Origin: Strobilurus pachycystidiatus
Taxonomy: Eukaryota; Basidiomycota; Agaricomycetes; Agaricales; Physalacriaceae
Direction of reading: 5' to 3'
Assembly: GCA_019915135.1 (NCBI GenBank)
Contig: JAHLMK010000001.1
Coordinates: forward strand, 5,890,001 to 5,954,000
DNA length: 64,000 nt
The notes under the pieces were generated by a model. It was not told the origin of the DNA. It searched no databases and worked only from the letters and a program-made list of their open reading frames with translations. The position numbers were made by a program, and so were the translations under genes. Below, piece after piece: positions 58,211 through 64,000 of this stretch; within the stretch, counting starts at the first letter, position 1; the number at the start of each line of letters is the position of its first letter.

Positions 58211-59698
58211 CTACCATCCCAACTGCTCGAATGTCCACCCCCACAACGTCCCATTTGGCGCCAAGAAGCGCTTCACTTGTCTATCATTTCTGTCGAGCGC
58301 GGTAACCTTCTTGACGTCTTCCTCGCTCAGGATTGGGAGCTGCATTCACGACTGTGAGTACAGTCCAATCAAATCAGGAAGAAGAAACTGATACACACTG
58401 TCAAGTTCTCCTTCTGCCGTTCCGCATTTGAGCTTGTGGGCAGAATAGAGACACCGCGGGCTATATGCCACCCAAGGATAAGCTGTGTCACTGAGACATT
58501 GTACTTTTCTGCGAGCTCTTTGAGGACCGGGTCTGCACGGATGACGTCACGGCCTAACTCAGCTCTTGTCAACGCGAGAAAACAATGGAGCCAGTAGACG
58601 CCGCACCGGAAGGGGTATAGGCAGTGACCACGATTCCCTTGTTTTTACAATATTGGATGAGTTCCTCCTGAACGAGATACGGGTGGAGTCTATAGAGATC
58701 ATGAGCGGCATCTCATGTACTAATGACACACGTACTCAACCTGGTTCACAGCTGGCACAACCTTGGCCGTCTCGAGAAGCTTTTCGAGGCTACACTTTTT
58801 TTAGACAACGGAAAAAATGACCCCAAATACTGGCGACTCACTTCTTGACGGAAAAATTACTGACACCGATTGCTTTGACCTTTCCAGTCGCGAGGAAATT
58901 TTCCATCTCCGCATATGTGTCGTTGAACGTAAGTCCCTCGGCGAGGGTAGTCGTGCCGTCTGGATTGGTGGCCCAATCGTTGCCCTCTGTACGAATTGGC
59001 GGCTCAATATCCATTGATATGAACCTGTGAGAGATACGTCACACTGACCAATATACTTGACCTGCGAGGGCCAGTGCATCAGCCACTAGGAGGAAGTCAG
59101 TAGATAGCAACGATAGGAGATGCAACCAGACCAAGTCGATGTATCCGATATTGAGTTTCTTGATGCTCTCTTCGAAGACCTTCTTGACGCCTCGATCGGC
59201 TCCATTCCAGCTGCAATGACCATCAGCAATGAGGTATTGACAAAGAATGCTGTAAAGCACGTACGGCAACTTGGTGGTAACGAAGATTTCTTCCCGAGGA
59301 ATGCCAGAGTTTCGTACGGCGGCTCCGACGTATTCCTCGGTACCTAAGACGAGAATGAGTGTGTCGGCGATGGATGAACAGATACCAAGATCACCGTAGA
59401 TGGTAGCCGTATCCAGAAGCCTGTACCCCGCCTAGAAAAGCAAATGGCGTGCCGCATGAACCTGGACTCTTACGATCCGAGAAAAGGGAATAGTAGTACC
59501 TTCAAGCCAATTGAGAATCGGTTCTCGGCTTTGGCCCGCTCTTCGGCTGTCAATCCCGCCCCGCCCCCCAGCCCTGAGTGTCGTCAACTACCAATTGTTT
59601 GGAAAGAGAAGAGGAGACAAACCGATGACAGGCATCTTTGCGCCCGTATTGAGTCTGATTGTCTTCAAGTTTGCAGACTCGTAAAACTGGGTGGCCAT
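58211..59698 (-). CDS. Aldo/keto reductase 3 (minus-strand tandem pair)
   Basis: It starts [20 protein letters not shown] at 59698 and ends [13 protein letters not shown] at 58211. The tetrad is visible across introns: LLDTATIYG (Asp, Tyr), IFVTTKLPY (Lys) and, after a GTCTGG..CCTAG intron, [13 protein letters not shown] (His). Later motifs are [39 protein letters not shown] and AERQKENLT. It belongs to the same broad subfamily as copies 1 and 2 but is clearly divergent from them. Its closest relative is copy 4, about 1.8 kb upstream. Soluble NADPH-dependent reductase, substrate unknown. Confidence 0.9.
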
Positions 59699-61509
59699 GA
59701 TGTCGATGTATGCCAAGAAGCTTCGAGCAAGAGCGCTTCTTTTATAGTATGATAAACCTCCCACGCAGACTCAGCGGTTACACCACTCGCATTACTCACC
59801 CGGGTGCAAGTACCGCAGCCATCTCACGGTTTTGTCTGCGTCTGCGTGTACACGTTGACCGAAAGATTAGGGAAATGATCAATCATGATCATGGGATCTG
59901 ACCTCTGAGGATAAAACGAGCTATCTCGTTCAATTGGCGCGATACTGTTATGGGAGAACGTCAGACGATGGGCAATTTCAGACAGATGGTCCATCATTTG
60001 TGGCCAAGACGCAACAGGACGGAAGACACGTCTGAGATCAGGCTGAGAAAGGAAACCCCGCCACAAGGTCAGATCGGCGCTGAATCCTGATAGGGGTCAT
60101 TCATGCTTGTCGCAGAACCACCACTTACTTTGCCTCAACGACGGCGAGTCAACAACGTCGCCGCCAGCGTGCCGCACATGCGGGTGCCCATTTTCCTCGT
60201 ACGCCTGCCCTGCTCCCCTCATGAATGCCTCTGACGACTTGCGCAGGCTGCCGGGACATATTTCGACGCCTGAAGGAAGTCAGCAATGGCACAACCGCCA
60301 CGACGGACGGGCAACGCGTCCTCGGCGTCTTTTCCACGATGAAAACGGCGGAGACATTTCCAGCAGCATTAGCGACGACCTCCGGTGTTGCGGAGACGGT
60401 CACTTTTTGCGCCTTGGTTTGAGGAAATTAACAAGCCTAGGCCGACTTTCACAAAGGCTCGGAAGCCATGATACGCATGCTCGCCGTTCCTGGGACTGCC
60501 AGGACAGGCGTATGCATCACACCCCAGGCTGCCGCGACCATCTGGTTGCCATGTTCCTTCTTGTGGTCAACACCGTACGCAACACCAGACTATGCATCGC
60601 AAAGTCAGTGCTAATCCAACCACGTAGGTGCACGAACTTCCGTACCGAATATGCACCATGGTCGCCTCAATTATGCCCGTCATAAGCTCTCGAATCCAGA
60701 AGTCCCACCCTCATTTGACGAGGACTCAGGCCGCAGGATTCAATCCCTGCCGAGGTCGAGCAGCAGGATTTCGAAGACGCGCGGCAGCGCTTACAGAAGA
60801 CATACGACCGGACAGGACCTTTGACGTGGCTACAGGTGGCATTGGAGGAAATGGAGTCGAAGCGGTCCAAGACGAGCCGAGAATCAGTAGCGATCCATTG
60901 ATTGTCTTCTGCAGATGACATTCACGTTCATCGTAACTCCCCTTGTCCTTTGCATTGCGAGCGCTAATGTCTCCAGGCAGATCATCGTGTTCGTTTACGA
61001 GCGAGACGATCCCGCCATATCACGAACGACGAATCTTGCTGTCTTTGACCATCTTAGTTTGGTTCGCACTGATCGATATCTAGGCAGCCTGCCTCTAATT
61101 TAGCATAGGCATCAGTTCTACGCGCCAGCCCATCCACGATGCCGACCTCCTCTTCTTCAGACGAACCTCGGGCCTTCCTTGACGAGATGATTCCATCACA
61201 TACAACGATGAGAAGAAATGCACATGCGCAAGCTTGCACCGACTCTTCCTAAAACACTCCGGCCTATCTTCATTCCTACAACGAAGATTCGAACGGCCTC
61301 TGGACCTGGTCTTACATCTCAAACACCTTATCATTGGCTACACCGACATCAGCACTGGCGATGAGTGGGAGACGAACGACGAATGACGAGGTGCGCGACG
61401 TATTGGAGCAACTTGCGGGCAACTGCACCTCCGACGCCATTGGGCACTGTCTTTCAAGAGTCGAACCTTGTTACTTCAACCTGCTATAATACCCGAACAA
61501 ACAATAGAT
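59699..61509. other. Intergenic between aldo/keto reductases 3 and 4
   Basis: No supported gene. Upstream of copy 3 the stretch near 59,940 (GATACTGTTATGGGAGAACG) recurs upstream of copy 4 near 63,271, so the duplicated unit includes promoter sequence. Frames at 60107-60685 and 61095-61334 show no recognisable features. Confidence 0.5.
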
Positions 61510-62999
61510 CTACCATCCCAACTGCTCCAAAGTCCACCCGAACAACGTCCCATTCGGCGCTAAGAAGTGCCGCACAACTAGTCTATCATTTCTGTCGAGT
61601 GCGGTAATCCTCTTTACGTCTTCCTCGCTTATTATTGGAATCTGCATTTACGATTGTGAGGACAGTCCAATCAATTCAGGAAGAAGAAATTGACACGCAC
61701 CGTCAAGTTCTCCTTCTGCCGTTCCGCATTCGAGCTGGTGGGCAGAACAGAGACGCCGCGGGCTACATGCCAGCCGAGGATGACCTGTGTCACGGAGACA
61801 TTGTACTTTTCTGCAAGCTCCTTGAGAACTGGGTCTGCGCGGACGACGTCACGGCCTGAGTCAGCCTTTGTCAGTGCGAGAAACCAATGGAGCCAGTAGA
61901 CGCCGCACCGGATGGGGTATAGGCGGTGACCACAATTCCCTTGTTTTTACAATATTGCAGGAGTTCCTCCTCAACGAGATACGGGTGGAGTCTATTGAGG
62001 TCATGAGCGGTATCTCCTATACTAATGACACACGTACTCGACCTGGTTCACAGCTGGCACAACCTTGGCTGTCTCGAGAAGCTTTTCGAGGCTACACTTT
62101 CTTTAGACGACGGAGAGAACGATCACAGATACTGGAGACTCACTTCTTGACTGAGAAGTTACTGACACCGATTGCTTTGACTTTTCCAGTTGCGAGGAGA
62201 TCCTCCATTTCCGCGTATGTGTCGTTGAATGTGACTCCTTCGAGCAGGGGAGTCGAGCCGTCTAGATAGGAAGTCCAATCGTTGCCCTCTGTACGAATTG
62301 GCGGCTCAGTTCAATATAGGTATGAACTTGTGAGAGATACGTGACACTGACCAATATACTTGACCTGCGCAGGACAGTGCATCAGCCACTAGGAGGGAGT
62401 CAGTACACAGCAATTACAGGAGATGCGAGCAGACCAAGTCGATGTATCCGATATCGAGTTTCTCGATGCTTTCTTCAAACACCTTCTTGACGCCTCGGCT
62501 GGCTCCAGTCTCGCTGCAATGGTCATCAGCAATGAGATATTGACAAAGGGTGCTGCAAAGCACGTACGGCAACTTGGTGGTAACGAAGATTTCTTCCCGA
62601 GGGATGCCAGAGTTTCGTACGGCGGCTCCGACGTATTCTTCGGTACCTAAGACGAGAATGAGCGTGTCGGCGATGGGTGAACAGATACCAAGATCACCGT
62701 AGATGGTAGCTGTATCCAGAAGCCTGTATCCCGCCTAAAACAGCACATGGCGTGCCGCATGAACCTGGACTCATACGATCTGAGACAAAGAAATAATACC
62801 TTCAAGCCAATCGAGAACCGGTTCTCGGCTTTGGCCCGCTCTTCGGCTGTTAATCCCGCCCCGCCCCCCAGCCCTGAGTGTCGTCAACTACCAATTGTTT
62901 GGAAAGAGAAGAGGGAGACAAACCGATGAAAGGCATCTTTGCGCCCGTATTCAGCTTGAGGGTTTTCAAGTTTGCAGACTCGTAAAATTTGGTGGCCAT
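61510..62999 (-). CDS. Aldo/keto reductase 4 (minus-strand tandem pair)
   Basis: Tandem paralogue of copy 3 with the same exon layout. It starts [20 protein letters not shown] at 62999 and ends [13 protein letters not shown] at 61510. Asp and Tyr (DTATIYG), Lys (TTKLPY) and the catalytic His are present. The His motif reads [11 protein letters not shown], so the usual Trp of HWP is Cys here. Cofactor-side motifs are AIGVSNFSV and [15 protein letters not shown]. Confidence 0.9.
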
Positions 63000-64000
63000 G
63001 ATGTCGACGCAGTGGATGTAAGAAAGCTTTGAGCGAGAGCGACTCTTTTATAGTTGCATGACCTACGCAGAGGCGTGGTGACGGCACTCGCCTTACTCAC
63101 TGCCGAGAGCAAGTGTGTGCGTTCAAGTTTCCCGAGACTTTAGGGAAATGATAAATCATGATCATATGATAAGCTAGTCCCTTCCTAGTGAGGTACGAAC
63201 TGATTTTGAGTCTGCCTGGGGGAGACTAGTCACATACTGAGTAATTTCAATTTGTTCAATAGGCCGGGCGCGATACTGTTATGGGAAAACGTCCGCGTCA
63301 GCTCTCAGTCCAAGGACTGTTTGAATGTGCCGGTAGCCACTTCACGATGTGCAAGATCTCTGACATGCGCTTCCTTGATCTCGTTCATTTGCCGCGGGAC
63401 AGCAAGGCCGCAAGGCTAATATACCACTTATGAGTCAGCCGTTGGGCGCAATAAGATGAATCGTGCTTTACTCAGGGACACAAGGACCAGCGGAGACGGC
63501 ACGATGAATCCAGTCACTTCTAACCACAACGTACCAAGTCCAGAGCCGACGTTTCGCTGATTCTGAGGAATTCGGAGTCGCGACTTGGGCGATGACTCGT
63601 AGTCAACTCTCAGTGTTGCAGCTAAACAGGAAACATACAGTTTGTTCAGCCAACGAGGACGCGTTTCATGAATCTGGAGACAATGTCAACATTTGAGTCC
63701 ATTGAACGGCGAACGCAATATGATCAGTGCTCGAGCATCGAAGATGTACCAAAGCGTTCCAAGTCGTGATACAAGCGAGTTGCTGGGCCCGTAAGAAGGG
63801 ATATGCCGCAGCTTAGAGAGCAACCTACCACCGTCAGGAAATTTTCAGTGGTGCAACCGCCGTTCAGTCACCGGATCGAACCTGCGTGCGACAGTCGCCG
63901 GTGCGAGCTACAAGGTGAGGGCAGCGAGAATGGCAGAGTCGGAGACCAACTTTGTCTAGTCACGACCTTTCCTCGCCATTTCAAGACCTACACTTCTTGA
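63000..64000. other. Intergenic to window end, no gene seen
   Basis: Upstream region of aldo/keto reductase 4. It contains the duplicated GATACTGTTATGGGAAAACG motif near 63,271. The frame at 63803-64000 has no recognisable features. Confidence 0.45.

Noticed and set aside
60107..60685. 192-residue plus-strand frame between aldo/keto reductases 3 and 4
   Set aside because: Opposite and overlapping frames are equally long. Composition looks non-coding.

Overview
The window is genomic DNA from a basidiomycete fungus, most likely an agaricomycete. The evidence is dense short introns (about 50-60 bp, GT..AG), a fungal RTA1-like gene, a basidiomycete-type P450, a KDZ transposon carrying a TET/JBP oxygenase, and a chromodomain Ty3/gypsy element. 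All gene models here were spliced by eye from the DNA.

Layout. Positions 1-8.3 kb hold the 5' end of an RTA1-like membrane protein and one 12-exon minus-strand gene for a ~2,139-residue repeat-rich protein ending in a degenerate kinase-like segment. A tRNA-Ile(AAT) lies at 9.24 kb. Positions 9,414-35,258 are one nested mobile-element complex. The outer element is a KDZ DNA transposon with 372-bp terminal inverted repeats (TIRs) and an 8-bp target duplication, inserted into the TIR of a hAT-like MITE. Its own genes are the KDZ transposase, a TET/JBP-type dioxygenase, and four accessory genes. Three later insertions sit inside it: a 457-bp hAT-like MITE, a 4,445-bp LTR element without recognisable pol, and an 8,687-bp chromovirus-type LTR retrotransposon that splits an accessory gene. 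Each LTR element carries an intron-containing gene in antisense orientation, which I consider the most interesting signal of the window.

Positions 35.3-64 kb are mostly host sequence: an aldehyde dehydrogenase and a 2OG-Fe(II) oxygenase in divergent orientation, a small single-pass membrane protein, a pseudokinase, two tandem aldo/keto reductases on the plus strand, a membrane-anchored protein kinase, a cytochrome P450, a nested pair of hAT-like MITEs, and two further tandem aldo/keto reductases on the minus strand. The redox enzymes may form a loose catabolic or detoxification neighbourhood, but no backbone biosynthetic enzyme is present.

In the mobile complex the KDZ transposase would act on the 372-bp TIRs, and the TET/JBP enzyme just upstream would be expected to oxidise 5-methylcytosine. 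The two LTR elements are recent: their LTR pairs are identical or nearly so by eye.
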